NCBI RefSeq assembly: GCF_030546755.1 | Contig: NZ_JAUOPE010000004.1 | Span: forward strand, 124,001 to 188,000 | Direction of reading: 5' to 3' | DNA length: 64,000 nucleotides | Source: Colwellia sp. 1_MG-2023 | GTDB taxonomy: Bacteria > Pseudomonadota > Gammaproteobacteria > Enterobacterales > Alteromonadaceae | Part shown: positions 44,284 to 52,964 of the stretch, in pieces | Numbering within the stretch: the stretch's first letter is position 1 | Layout: every line of letters starts with the position of its first letter | Notes under the pieces: model-generated | Seen by the model: only the letters and a program-made list of their open reading frames with translations | Told to the model about the DNA's origin: nothing | Databases searched by the model: none | Position numbers and translations under genes: made by a program

Positions 44284-45628
44284 TGCTTTGTTGGCTATCA
44301 ATTAACTGAGCTAAGATTTTTACAGACGTTTCACTGGCGCCTTGATTGGCTTGTACGACTTTATAAGCGTTTTCACCAAGTTTCTCGCGCGACTGATTAT
44401 CCGTTAATAATTGCTGTATTTGGTTTGTTAGTGCAGATGTGATTTCATTCACCGAAGATGAGGAATTTGAATTAAGCTGTGCAATGCCATGCTCTTGTTG
44501 AAGTTGACTCAATACTTCTTTGAAATTTGCCATATCATGGCCAACGATAATCGCTTTTTTAAATAATGCCGGCTCTAATGGGTTATGCCCTCCAATGGTG
44601 GAAAAACTTCCCCCCATAGTAACAATGTCAGCCAATGCACACGCAGGTAGTAGTTCACCTAAGGTGTCAATTAACCAAATATCATCTGGCAAAGTAACTG
44701 GGCTATTTTCGCTGCGTTTAACCGTTTGAAATTGATGCTGTTGGCATAGTTGATAAATACTGGTAAAGCGTTCGGGATGTCTGGGCACTAATATTAATAA
44801 CAGATTTGGGTGATCTTTTCTTAACGCTGAAAAGCACGTTAGGATAAGTTGTTCGTCGCCTGGGTGGGTACTGGCAACTAACCAAATAGGCCGCTGCTCG
44901 GTAATAAATTGTTCAAGTACTTGTTGTTTTGATGCTAAGTCTGGATTGACTTGTAAATCAAATTTTAAATTGCCTGAAATCTGACAGTTGTTCGGTTCAG
45001 CGCCTAAAGTAATAAAGTTTTGATGGTTGTCTTTACTTTGCGTCAAAATTGCATCAAAGCGCTGCAAACAAGGCTTAATTAACCAACTCAGTTTTTGGTA
45101 GCTCGACATTGATTTATCAGATAATCGACCATTAATTAATTGAAGTTTGATGTGTTTTTGCTGACAAAGTGCGATTAAATTTGGCCATAGTTCTGTTTCC
45201 ATCAACACTAAGGCTTTCGGTTTTAACGCCTTTAAAAATAACCAAGTACAAGGCCAAATATCGAGTGGTAAATAACAATGCTGAACTTTGTCATTAAATG
45301 TTTTTAATACTTGTGCTGAGCCCGTGGGTGTAAAAGTCGTAACGGTTAGTGGAGTATTGGGGTAATCGCGCAGTAATTGTTTGATAAAAGGTGTTACTGC
45401 AATCACTTCACCGACACTGGCCGCGTGCACAATAATCCCTTCTTGTTTAAACAGTTTACTGACAAAGCCTAATCGCTCAGAGAGTCGTTGTCGATACGCA
45501 GGATGATTGTGCGAACGTATGGCAAATACCAAGAGGAGCAAAGGTAAAAGTAAAAGCAAAGCAATTCGGTAAATAAATAAGGACAATGAGTAACGCACAA
45601 CAAACATTCTTTTAATGAGATTAGCCAT
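44276..45628 (-). CDS. waaA: Kdo transferase WaaA (KdtA)
   Basis: The 450-residue protein transfers Kdo from CMP-Kdo to lipid A precursor at the inner membrane. It has an N-terminal membrane-anchor helix (about 12-36), the conserved HAASVGEVIAVTPF segment, METELWPNLI, and the GT30 C-terminal LLPACALADIVTMGGSFSTIGGHNPLEPA. Presence of kdkA in the window suggests a monofunctional enzyme. It is about 25 residues longer than E. coli WaaA because of the N-terminus; a downstream ATG (MFVVRYS, seven residues in) is an alternative start. Confidence 0.95.
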   Translation of the reverse strand: MANLIKRMFVVRYSLSLFIYRIALLLLLPLLLLVFAIRSHNHPAYRQRLSERLGFVSKLFKQEGIIVHAASVGEVIAVTPFIKQLLRDYPNTPLTVTTFTPTGSAQVLKTFNDKVQHCYLPLDIWPCTWLFLKALKPKALVLMETELWPNLIALCQQKHIKLQLINGRLSDKSMSSYQKLSWLIKPCLQRFDAILTQSKDNHQNFITLGAEPNNCQISGNLKFDLQVNPDLASKQQVLEQFITEQRPIWLVASTHPGDEQLILTCFSALRKDHPNLLLILVPRHPERFTSIYQLCQQHQFQTVKRSENSPVTLPDDIWLIDTLGELLPACALADIVTMGGSFSTIGGHNPLEPALFKKAIIVGHDMANFKEVLSQLQQEHGIAQLNSNSSSSVNEITSALTNQIQQLLTDNQSREKLGENAYKVVQANQGASETSVKILAQLIDSQQSNA

Positions 45629-45831
45629 AGTATACTCGATTCTTCTCTTACCACTAAGTACTACTCTTTGATGACTTAGGTATGGGTAATCATTTATTGC
45701 TATATTGCCTTGATTTATGAAAAAAATTGCCGATAACTGAGTGATTAGCTGACTAATATTGCAATGCTAGCCGAGGTTTAAAAATTGCGGTATTCTGGGA
45801 TGGCAATGCATGAAATTAATAGGGAATTATT

Positions 45832-46647
45832 TTGACGGTACATTTTAGTAAAAAACTTAACCGTTTGTTTAGGCAAATAACGCTCTTCATGAGTTGCAGT
45901 ATCAGCATGCTAGTATTTGCGCAAGAAGAAGACTCAAACGTTGAAGACTTAGCAACTGAATCGATGAATCAAGTTAAGTTTATCACCGAAGATAAATTTA
46001 TGCTGTCGGGTAACTATTTTGCCGGTAATCTTGATAAATCTGGTGTGTTATTACTTCATGATTGTGATCATGACAGCAGCAGTTATGACAATCTCACTAA
46101 AGAACTTTCAAATTATGGCATTCATGCTTTTTCACTCGACTTGAGAGGCTATGGCAATAGCGTTACAGAGCAGTTTTCGCATGCCAATATCAAGTTAAAT
46201 TCTAAAGATTATCAAACTTATCAAACCGAATTTATCCAGCTTTCGTCGTTTTGGCAAAATGATGTGTTAGCGGCTTATCAATATTTACGTGAAAGGGTGG
46301 CAAAAAATCGTGATGTTGCGGTGGTTGCTTCAGGATGCTCTTCTGCTCAAGCTATTTATTTAGCCGAAAAAATGCGTATCAATAGTTTTGTCATGATCAC
46401 CCCCGTATTAAATTATATGGAGAAAGAGCATTTTAAAAACTTAATTGATATTCCTGTTTATTTTATTGGCTCTATGCATCATGCCAATACTTATCAAACG
46501 ACAAAAGAATTGTTTGAATGGAATGGCGATAGAGGTTCAACCTTCAAAATATTCAAAGGCATTCGCCAAGGTCATTCATTACTCAATGGTAAGCGTTACT
46601 TAGCACAAGATATTGCACTATGGCTAAACGATACCCTTGCTAAGTAA
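45832..46647 (+). CDS. Exported alpha/beta-hydrolase fold protein
   Basis: The 271-residue product starts at TTG 45832, supported by AGGGA 6 nt upstream and no in-frame ATG nearby. A hydrophobic signal segment (about 14-31) ends near LVFAQ. The alpha/beta hydrolase fold has the strand-loop GVLLLHDCDHDSSSYDNL, a lipase-like LRGYGNS segment, and a nucleophile elbow read as VVASGCSSAQ, where the usual GxSxG is altered (SGCSS). A C-terminal His in RQGHSLL could complete a triad. Activity is uncertain because the elbow is non-canonical. Confidence 0.72.
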   Translation: MTVHFSKKLNRLFRQITLFMSCSISMLVFAQEEDSNVEDLATESMNQVKFITEDKFMLSGNYFAGNLDKSGVLLLHDCDHDSSSYDNLTKELSNYGIHAFSLDLRGYGNSVTEQFSHANIKLNSKDYQTYQTEFIQLSSFWQNDVLAAYQYLRERVAKNRDVAVVASGCSSAQAIYLAEKMRINSFVMITPVLNYMEKEHFKNLIDIPVYFIGSMHHANTYQTTKELFEWNGDRGSTFKIFKGIRQGHSLLNGKRYLAQDIALWLNDTLAK

Positions 46648-46652
46648 ACTGT

Positions 46653-47081
46653 TTATCTTTCAAAAATAGTATCGAGAATAATCGAAGAATTGGTTCTCTC
46701 GACCCCTTCAAGTGAACATACGATATTAAGCACCTCGTTTAATTTCTCGAGCGTTTGCGCTTGAATAGTCACTTGTAAATCATACTCACCACTGATCGAA
46801 TAAATATGACTAATTTGATGGGTTTTTCGCATCGCGATACAAATAGTTTGCCTTAAATTGGGATTCACCTTTAAAGAGACATTAGCGGTGATCAGTTTGT
46901 TGATGTATTCATGTCCGAGCACGACACTGTATGCTTTGATCACGCCATTATTTTCTAATTTATTTAATCTATTTTGAATGGCGGTACGAGATACATTGGT
47001 TGCTCTGGCAATATCAGAAATACTTGCTCTAGCATTGCAGCGTAGAATAGATAATAACTCTTCGTCTTTTTCAGTTAGCAC
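46653..47081 (-). CDS. Lrp/AsnC-family regulator divergent from kbl-tdh
   Basis: The 142-residue regulator has an N-terminal winged helix-turn-helix (ISDIARATNVSRTAIQNRLNKLE) and a C-terminal RAM domain. I chose the GTG at 47081, preceded by GAGG 6 nt upstream (product begins MLTEKDEEL). A GTG at 47105 would add eight residues. Its divergence from kbl-tdh suggests control of threonine breakdown, and a palindromic site lies between. Confidence 0.87.
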   Translation of the reverse strand: MLTEKDEELLSILRCNARASISDIARATNVSRTAIQNRLNKLENNGVIKAYSVVLGHEYINKLITANVSLKVNPNLRQTICIAMRKTHQISHIYSISGEYDLQVTIQAQTLEKLNEVLNIVCSLEGVERTNSSIILDTIFER

Positions 47082-47130
47082 AGTCGTCCTCGTTCTATAA
47101 ATCACATAAAGTCACCATTAATTTACATAA

Positions 47131-47148
47131 TGACAGATAAATATGTCA
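47131..47148. promoter_or_regulatory. Candidate Lrp-type operator for kbl-tdh
   Basis: TGACA-GATAAATA-TGTCA is a perfect 5-bp inverted repeat around 8 nt in the divergent region. Two more TGTCA copies follow at 47165 and 47183. Multiple short half-sites are typical of Lrp-type regulation. Binding is inferred. Confidence 0.5.
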
Positions 47149-47256
47149 ATTTAACACTAAAAATTGTCAAATTTTTAAAATATGTCACTTTTTTTGTTAT
47201 CTCTACTAGGCTGATAATGACCTTCAACAAGTTAGATTAATTATTAAGGACTGAAA

Positions 47257-48465
47257 GTGAAAAATTCTTCAGCAAAAAATGACTTTTACCAACATTTATC
47301 GAGTGAAATCGCGCAAGTTAAATCTGATGGCTTATACAAAGCTGAGCGAATCATCACTACCGCTCAACAAGCAAAAATTGCCGTGACTACCGGTGAAGAG
47401 GTTGTTAACTTTTGTGCCAATAATTATTTAGGTCTAGCTAATCATCCGTCGTTAATTACGGCGGCAAAAGCAGGTTTAGATGAGCATGGTTTTGGTATGG
47501 CGTCGGTACGTTTTATCTGCGGTACACAAGATATTCATAAAACCTTAGAGCAAAAACTGTCAGCTTTTTTAGGCATGGAAGATACCATTTTATATTCGTC
47601 GTGTTTTGATGCGAACGCCGGTTTATTTGAAACCTTATTAGGCCCTGAAGATGCGATTATTTCTGATGCGTTAAATCATGCTTCAATTATTGATGGTGTA
47701 CGATTATGTAAAGCCAAGCGGTATCGATACGCCAATAATGATGCGGTTGAATTAGAGAAACAATTAATCGCGGCAGATGAAGCAGGGGCGCGCTTTAAGT
47801 TAATTGCCACCGATGGGGTGTTCTCAATGGATGGTGTTATTGCTAACTTAAAAGCGGTCTGTGATTTAGCAGATAAATACAATGCTATGGTGATGGTTGA
47901 TGATTCACATGCGGTCGGTTTTGTGGGTGAACAAGGTCGTGGCAGCCATGAATATTGTGAGGTAATGGGACGCGTCGATATCATCACAGGTACTTTAGGT
48001 AAAGCCATGGGGGGCGCTTCGGGCGGTTATACCTCCGCGAAAAAAGAAGTGGTTGAATGGTTGCGCCAACGTTCACGTCCGTATTTATTTTCTAATTCAT
48101 TAGCGCCAGCGATTGTTAATGCATCAATTAAAGTGATTGATTTACTGGCAGAAGGTGATGATCTTCGCCAAACATTAAAAGACAACGCGACTTATTTTAG
48201 AACGAATATGGAAGCGGCTGGCTTTACTTGCGGCGGTGCTGATCATGCCATTATTCCGGTAATGTTAGGTGATGCACAAGTGGCCAGTGATATGGCAGAC
48301 AGATTATTAAGCCAAGGCATTTACGTGATTGGTTTTTCATTCCCTGTGGTGCCAAAAGGTCAAGCACGTATTCGAACACAAATTTCAGCAGCACATAGCA
48401 AAGAACAGCTTGATAAAGCGATTGCGGCCTTTACCACAATTGGTAAAGAAATGGGCATAATTTAA
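47257..48465 (+). CDS. kbl: Glycine C-acetyltransferase (2-amino-3-ketobutyrate CoA ligase) Kbl
   Basis: The 402-residue PLP enzyme cleaves 2-amino-3-ketobutyrate with CoA to glycine and acetyl-CoA. Visible motifs are [25 protein letters not shown], the PLP Lys in [14 protein letters not shown] and [11 protein letters not shown]. The start is GTG 47257 with AAGGA 6 nt upstream. It forms an operon with tdh, 10 bp apart; together they convert threonine to glycine. Confidence 0.97.
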   Translation: MKNSSAKNDFYQHLSSEIAQVKSDGLYKAERIITTAQQAKIAVTTGEEVVNFCANNYLGLANHPSLITAAKAGLDEHGFGMASVRFICGTQDIHKTLEQKLSAFLGMEDTILYSSCFDANAGLFETLLGPEDAIISDALNHASIIDGVRLCKAKRYRYANNDAVELEKQLIAADEAGARFKLIATDGVFSMDGVIANLKAVCDLADKYNAMVMVDDSHAVGFVGEQGRGSHEYCEVMGRVDIITGTLGKAMGGASGGYTSAKKEVVEWLRQRSRPYLFSNSLAPAIVNASIKVIDLLAEGDDLRQTLKDNATYFRTNMEAAGFTCGGADHAIIPVMLGDAQVASDMADRLLSQGIYVIGFSFPVVPKGQARIRTQISAAHSKEQLDKAIAAFTTIGKEMGII

Positions 48466-48475
48466 GGGGATTAGG

Positions 48476-49504
48476 ATGAAGTCATTAGCAAAATTACATG
48501 CCAAAGAAGGTATTTGGATGACTAAATCGGAGAAACCTAAAGTAGGCCATAACGATTTATTGATCAAAATTAAAAAAACAGCCATCTGCGGCACTGATAT
48601 TCATATTTATAATTGGGATGATTGGGCGCAAAAAACGATTCCAGTACCTATGATTGTTGGTCATGAATATGCGGGAGAAGTTGTTGGTATTGGCGAAGAA
48701 GTCAAAGGTTTTGCAATTGGTGATCGCGTCTCTGGTGAAGGGCATATCACTTGTGGCCATTGTCGAAATTGTCGTGGCGGTCGTACCCATTTATGTCGAA
48801 ATACCGTGGGTGTTGGCGTAGATCGTGAAGGCAGTTTCGCTGAGTATTTAGTGATCCCCGCCTATAATGCCTTTAAATTACCCGATGAAATTTCTGATGA
48901 TTTAGCCGCTATCTTTGACCCATTCGGCAATGCGGTGCATACCGCGCTTTCATTTGATTTAGTCGGTGAAGATGTCTTAATTACTGGCGCGGGCCCTATT
49001 GGTATAATGGCAGCGGCTGTTGCTAAACATGTTGGCGCAAGGCATGTAGTGATCACTGACGTGAATGAATATCGTCTTGATTTGGCTAGAAAAATGGGCG
49101 CAACAAAAGCGGTCAACGTTAGCCAAGAAAAGCTCAAAGATGTGATGAATGAGCTAGGCATGACTGAAGGATTTGATGTCGGAATGGAAATGTCAGGCGT
49201 ACCAATGGCGTTTACTGACATGCTTGCCAATATGAATAATGGCGGAAAAATCGCGATGCTTGGCATCCCCGGTAATGAAATGGCAATTGATTGGAGCCAA
49301 GTTATTTTTAAAGGATTAACAATAAAAGGGATTTATGGTCGCGAAATGTTTGAAACTTGGTATAAAATGGCAAGCTTAATTCAATCGGGATTAGATTTGT
49401 CGCCAATCATTACCCATCATTTTGATATCGATGATTTTCAACAAGGTTTTGATACCATGCGTTCAGGTTTATCAGGCAAAGTAATTCTTAACTGGCAAGA
49501 TTAA
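48476..49504 (+). CDS. tdh: L-threonine 3-dehydrogenase Tdh
   Basis: The 342-residue zinc MDR enzyme oxidises threonine to 2-amino-3-ketobutyrate with NAD. It has catalytic zinc motifs CGTDIH and [10 protein letters not shown], the structural zinc Cys cluster [15 protein letters not shown], and the NAD site [15 protein letters not shown]. It matches E. coli Tdh (341 residues) throughout. It follows kbl in the same operon. Confidence 0.97.
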   Translation: MKSLAKLHAKEGIWMTKSEKPKVGHNDLLIKIKKTAICGTDIHIYNWDDWAQKTIPVPMIVGHEYAGEVVGIGEEVKGFAIGDRVSGEGHITCGHCRNCRGGRTHLCRNTVGVGVDREGSFAEYLVIPAYNAFKLPDEISDDLAAIFDPFGNAVHTALSFDLVGEDVLITGAGPIGIMAAAVAKHVGARHVVITDVNEYRLDLARKMGATKAVNVSQEKLKDVMNELGMTEGFDVGMEMSGVPMAFTDMLANMNNGGKIAMLGIPGNEMAIDWSQVIFKGLTIKGIYGREMFETWYKMASLIQSGLDLSPIITHHFDIDDFQQGFDTMRSGLSGKVILNWQD

Positions 49505-49587
49505 TTCAACAGTAATCTCAGCAGTAATAAGATAGACTGTTGAGATATTGTGCATTAGCACTAGTTAAAATATTAGGAGTATGAAGA

Positions 49588-49929
49588 GTGAGTGAAGCAG
49601 GTTTTAAACATATGCATATTAGCGAGTTACATGCGGTGATTAATGATAAAAGTCATGTAGTGGTTGATATTCGAGATCCTAACTCATTTCAAGCTGGTCA
49701 TATTCCTGACTCGATTCATTTAACCAATGATAATATATCAAGCTTTATCCGTGAAGCCGACATCGATGCTCCTGTAGTGGTGTGCTGCTACCATGGTAAT
49801 TCAAGTCAACAAGCGGCTCAGTTTTTACTCAGTCAAGATTTTACCGAAGTTTATTCATTAGATGGTGGTTTTGTTGATTGGCAATTACACTATCCTGATT
49901 TGGTTACCTCAGGAAGTAATGCAGAGTAA
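49588..49929 (+). CDS. glpE: Thiosulfate sulfurtransferase GlpE (rhodanese)
   Basis: The 113-residue single-domain rhodanese has the active-site Cys in [14 protein letters not shown], as in E. coli GlpE (108 residues). It transfers sulfur from thiosulfate to thiophilic acceptors; the physiological role is unclear. The start is GTG 49588 with AGGAG nearby. Its TAA overlaps the ATG of glpG by one base, so the two are translationally coupled. Confidence 0.93.
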   Translation: MSEAGFKHMHISELHAVINDKSHVVVDIRDPNSFQAGHIPDSIHLTNDNISSFIREADIDAPVVVCCYHGNSSQQAAQFLLSQDFTEVYSLDGGFVDWQLHYPDLVTSGSNAE

Positions 49930-50807
49930 TGACGGACTCTTCACATTCTTTACAACCGCTTGTTAGTGTTCCCCAGCATAATATTGCTTTGCTGTTTTCA
50001 AATTATTTAAACAGTCAAAATATTGCAAGCCGTGTGCAAATTGAAGGTGAACAATTTGTCATTTTATGTTCCCCTGACATGTATGAGCATGCGCGGGAAA
50101 TGTTCAATGACTTTATTGACAACCCTTACGATGTTAAATATCAACAAGCGGCTTGGCATAGCAGTGAAACTATCGATGTCGTGCAAAATGGCCCTGCATT
50201 TTTTACCAGCTTTAAACAGCAGTTTTTAGCGCATGCCGGTGGTGTAACCTTAAGCATTTTTGCCTTATGTTGGTTGATTTATATTGGCAGTATTTTAGGC
50301 TGGCAAAAAGCTATTTTTAGCGAAATTCATTTTTTTACTGCATTATCGGTGACACAATTTTTTGATAACCCTTTGCGGTTAATTGGTCCTGTTTTCTTTC
50401 ATTTCTCATTGTTACATATTGCGTTTAATACCATGTGGTGGTGGCAACTCGGTGGCAGCATTGAAAAAGTGATGGGCAAAATGGAGCTCGTACAATTATT
50501 TTTACTATCGGCTATTTTATCAAATTTAGGACAATTTATTGTATCAGGGCCAAATTTTGGTGGCTTATCAGGTGTTGTTTATGGCGTGGTAGGTTATGTT
50601 TGGTGGGCCGGTTGGTTAGCGCCAGAAAAAGGATTAGTATTATCTAAAGCTATCGTTGGCTTTCTGTTGTTTTGGTTGTTACTCGGCTTCGTTGATGTCT
50701 TGCCTGTGAATATGGCGAATACTGCGCATTTATTAGGGTTAGTATCAGGGTGCTTTTTAGCTTGGCTGCGGTTTGCTAACCAAGCTAAAGGTGAAAAGCT
50801 TCAATAG
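49929..50807 (+). CDS. glpG: Rhomboid intramembrane serine protease GlpG
   Basis: The 292-residue protein has a cytoplasmic N-terminal domain (about 1-80) and six membrane helices. The catalytic Ser in GGLSGVVYG is residue 214 and the His in TAHLLGL is 267. Both are shifted by 13 from E. coli GlpG Ser201 and His254, so spacing of the dyad is exact. It cleaves membrane-spanning substrates; natural targets are mostly unknown. It is coupled to glpE. Confidence 0.95.
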   Translation: MTDSSHSLQPLVSVPQHNIALLFSNYLNSQNIASRVQIEGEQFVILCSPDMYEHAREMFNDFIDNPYDVKYQQAAWHSSETIDVVQNGPAFFTSFKQQFLAHAGGVTLSIFALCWLIYIGSILGWQKAIFSEIHFFTALSVTQFFDNPLRLIGPVFFHFSLLHIAFNTMWWWQLGGSIEKVMGKMELVQLFLLSAILSNLGQFIVSGPNFGGLSGVVYGVVGYVWWAGWLAPEKGLVLSKAIVGFLLFWLLLGFVDVLPVNMANTAHLLGLVSGCFLAWLRFANQAKGEKLQ

Positions 50808-50816
50808 TTATTTTTA

Positions 50817-51200
50817 CTAATTATCTAGCCACTGCGTAAAAAGTAATTTTTTAATTAATGGTTGACCGGTTTCTTTCGTCAATAAGCTTTTAATTTGATC
50901 TTCACAAAGCTTTTGAATTTCATGGCGACCATTAATAGATTTAATTTTTGCTTCTGGTTGCTGACCTATAATGTCAATAATTGCATCGCGTAATAATGGC
51001 GAATGATGTTCAACCGCTTCAAAATTAGACGAATCTTCAATCATCAATTCTACGGTTAGCCGTACGTAGCCCATCTTCTTTTTAACCGCAACGTAATTGG
51101 TGATGATCTCAGGTTCAAAACCAAAATAGGCATAGTCAGCCGCTTTAGCTTGAAGAGAAGAAATGAGCATGACTGAAAATAGAAGAAAGCTTTTAAGCAT
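50817..51200 (-). CDS. FliL-like exported protein
   Basis: The 127-residue product has a cleavable-looking signal (SLQAKAAD), then a FliL-type domain (YVRLTVELMIEDSSNFEAVEH, LRDAIIDIIGQQ). True FliL keeps an N-terminal membrane anchor and works at the flagellar stator. Here the anchor looks cleavable and no flagellar genes are nearby. Similar small proteins are found next to glpG in related bacteria. Role unknown. Confidence 0.8.
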   Translation of the reverse strand: MLKSFLLFSVMLISSLQAKAADYAYFGFEPEIITNYVAVKKKMGYVRLTVELMIEDSSNFEAVEHHSPLLRDAIIDIIGQQPEAKIKSINGRHEIQKLCEDQIKSLLTKETGQPLIKKLLFTQWLDN

Positions 51201-51390
51201 AAAGGCTGCGTCCTTGAAAATTAATAAGTTGCTATAGGTACTGCTAAGTTATCGGCATTTATTGTAGCGATATTAGCGAGAATTTTCATTTTATTTATTT
51301 TACTGAATATTAAAAATACAAAAATCGACCCGCCGGCAGAGGTTTGGCTATAAATAAAAACCTGATATCATACGCCCGCTTTAATCGTCA

Positions 51391-51987
51391 ATGGTTCAAT
51401 TATACATGGTGCAACACGCTCAATCACATCGTTTATTTCCTGTGCAAATGCATGCGAAATGGTGTCGAGAAAAAACTTCGCAATTAAATCTTTATTTGCA
51501 AGATTGGTTATTAGATCCGAGCTCTTTAACGGCGAGGTTAAAGCAACACTGCCAAGATTTTCATGTGCAAGTATTAGGGCAACGTGTCGAAAATTGCTCG
51601 GACGTTGAAAGTAATGACGATATTATTGCCGGCGAAGAAGTCTTAGTGCGTGAAGTGTTATTGTTTTGTGATAACAAACCGCAAGTTTTCGCGAGAAGCT
51701 TACTACCTTTACGATCACTAACAGGCAATGAAGCACAATTAGCAAAATTAGGTGAACAATCGTTAGGGCAAGTTTTGTTTAATCACCCAGATCTCAAACG
51801 TAAAGGGATTGAAGTAGCAAGTTTTGATCAGCAGTCAACGGTTGCAGCACTGGCAAGTTATTATCAGTTGTCAGTAGAGCACCCTCTATGGGGCCGACGT
51901 TCTGTCTTTGTGGTAAATGACAAACCACTCATGGTGGCAGAAGTTTTCTTACCAAAGTCATTTGCCTATCAAGAAATAAGTGAATAA
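51391..51987 (+). CDS. ubiC: Chorismate-pyruvate lyase UbiC
   Basis: The 198-residue enzyme converts chorismate to 4-hydroxybenzoate and pyruvate, the first committed step of ubiquinone synthesis. VLVREVLLFCDNKPQVFARSLLP-type segment VFARSLLPL and the C-terminal LWGRRSVFVVNDKPLMVAEVFLP segment are characteristic. It is about 30 residues longer than E. coli UbiC, mostly at the N-terminus. No clear ribosome-binding site precedes ATG 51391, and ATG 51406 is an alternative. The gene abuts ubiA. Confidence 0.92.
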   Translation: MVQLYMVQHAQSHRLFPVQMHAKWCREKTSQLNLYLQDWLLDPSSLTARLKQHCQDFHVQVLGQRVENCSDVESNDDIIAGEEVLVREVLLFCDNKPQVFARSLLPLRSLTGNEAQLAKLGEQSLGQVLFNHPDLKRKGIEVASFDQQSTVAALASYYQLSVEHPLWGRRSVFVVNDKPLMVAEVFLPKSFAYQEISE

Positions 51988-52863
51988 ATGAGCAATAATC
52001 AAATCCAAACATGGCCTGAAAAGTGGCAGGCTATTAAGCAAATTACTCGTATGGATAAGCCCATAGGTACTTATTTATTACTGTGGCCAACCTTTTGGGC
52101 TTTGTGGATTGCGGCTGATGGGTTTCCTAATTTGCATTTACTGTTTGTTTTTTCACTGGGTGTTTTCATCATGCGAAGTGCTGGCTGTGTGATTAATGAT
52201 TTTGCTGATAGAAAAGTGGATGGCAAAGTTAAAAGAACAGCGCATAGACCCTTAGTTTCAGGAGCCATGAGCAGTGAACAAGCATTAAGCTTATTTGCTT
52301 TTTTAATTGGTGGCGCGATCGCTTTAGTGCTGACACTCTCCCTTTACACTATTTATTTATCGGTGATTGCGCTGATATTAGCGGCTAGTTATCCCTTCAT
52401 GAAACGATATACCCAGTTACCTCAGGTGGTTTTAGGGGCGGCTTTTAGTTGGGGAATGATAATGGCATTTGCTGAACTGCAAGGCGAAATTCCGTTGGTG
52501 GCGTGGTTATTATTTGCTGCTAACCTACTGTGGACGGTAGCATACGACACTATGTACGCCATGGTTGACCGTGACGATGATCTAAAAATAGGCGTGAAAT
52601 CTACCGCTATTTTGTTTGGTAAACATGACAAAAGAATTGTTGGATTTTTGCAATTGTTGACCTTAGCATTACTGTTTACCGTTGGCGAAATGTTAGCATT
52701 TGGCTGGCCATTTCAATTGACGCTTGTGTTAAGTGCAGGTCTATTTTGTTATCAGCAAATACTAATTGTTAATCGTGATAGAGATAATTGTTTTAAAGCG
52801 TTTTTAAATAACCACTGGGTCGGATTAATTATATTTGTTGGTATTTACATCGAATATTTATAA
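51988..52863 (+). CDS. ubiA: 4-hydroxybenzoate octaprenyltransferase UbiA
   Basis: The 291-residue inner-membrane prenyltransferase attaches the isoprenoid tail to 4-hydroxybenzoate. The Asp-rich motifs are NDFADRKVDGKVKRTAHRPL (about 68-87) and DTMYAMVDRDDDLKIGVKS (about 188-206). About eight or nine membrane helices are visible. The ATG follows the ubiC stop codon directly, so the two are coupled. Confidence 0.97.
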   Translation: MSNNQIQTWPEKWQAIKQITRMDKPIGTYLLLWPTFWALWIAADGFPNLHLLFVFSLGVFIMRSAGCVINDFADRKVDGKVKRTAHRPLVSGAMSSEQALSLFAFLIGGAIALVLTLSLYTIYLSVIALILAASYPFMKRYTQLPQVVLGAAFSWGMIMAFAELQGEIPLVAWLLFAANLLWTVAYDTMYAMVDRDDDLKIGVKSTAILFGKHDKRIVGFLQLLTLALLFTVGEMLAFGWPFQLTLVLSAGLFCYQQILIVNRDRDNCFKAFLNNHWVGLIIFVGIYIEYL

Positions 52864-52964
52864 CGGAAATAACAACACATCTTAGATAAGTACTGATTTA
52901 ATCATGACGTTTTTTGACCGTGTTTTAAGTAATGCTAATCTTGTCAAAAAACATCGTTGCTCGG

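Noticed and set aside
49506-49543. TCAACAGT/ACTGTTGA inverted repeat after tdh as a terminator
   Set aside because: An 8-bp stem with a 22-nt loop and no T-tract is not convincing, and glpE follows in the same direction.
52910-52951. TTTTTTGAC/GTCAAAAAA inverted repeat between ubiA and plsB as a terminator
   Set aside because: The stem is A/T-rich and only 9 bp with a 24-nt loop, too weak to call with confidence.
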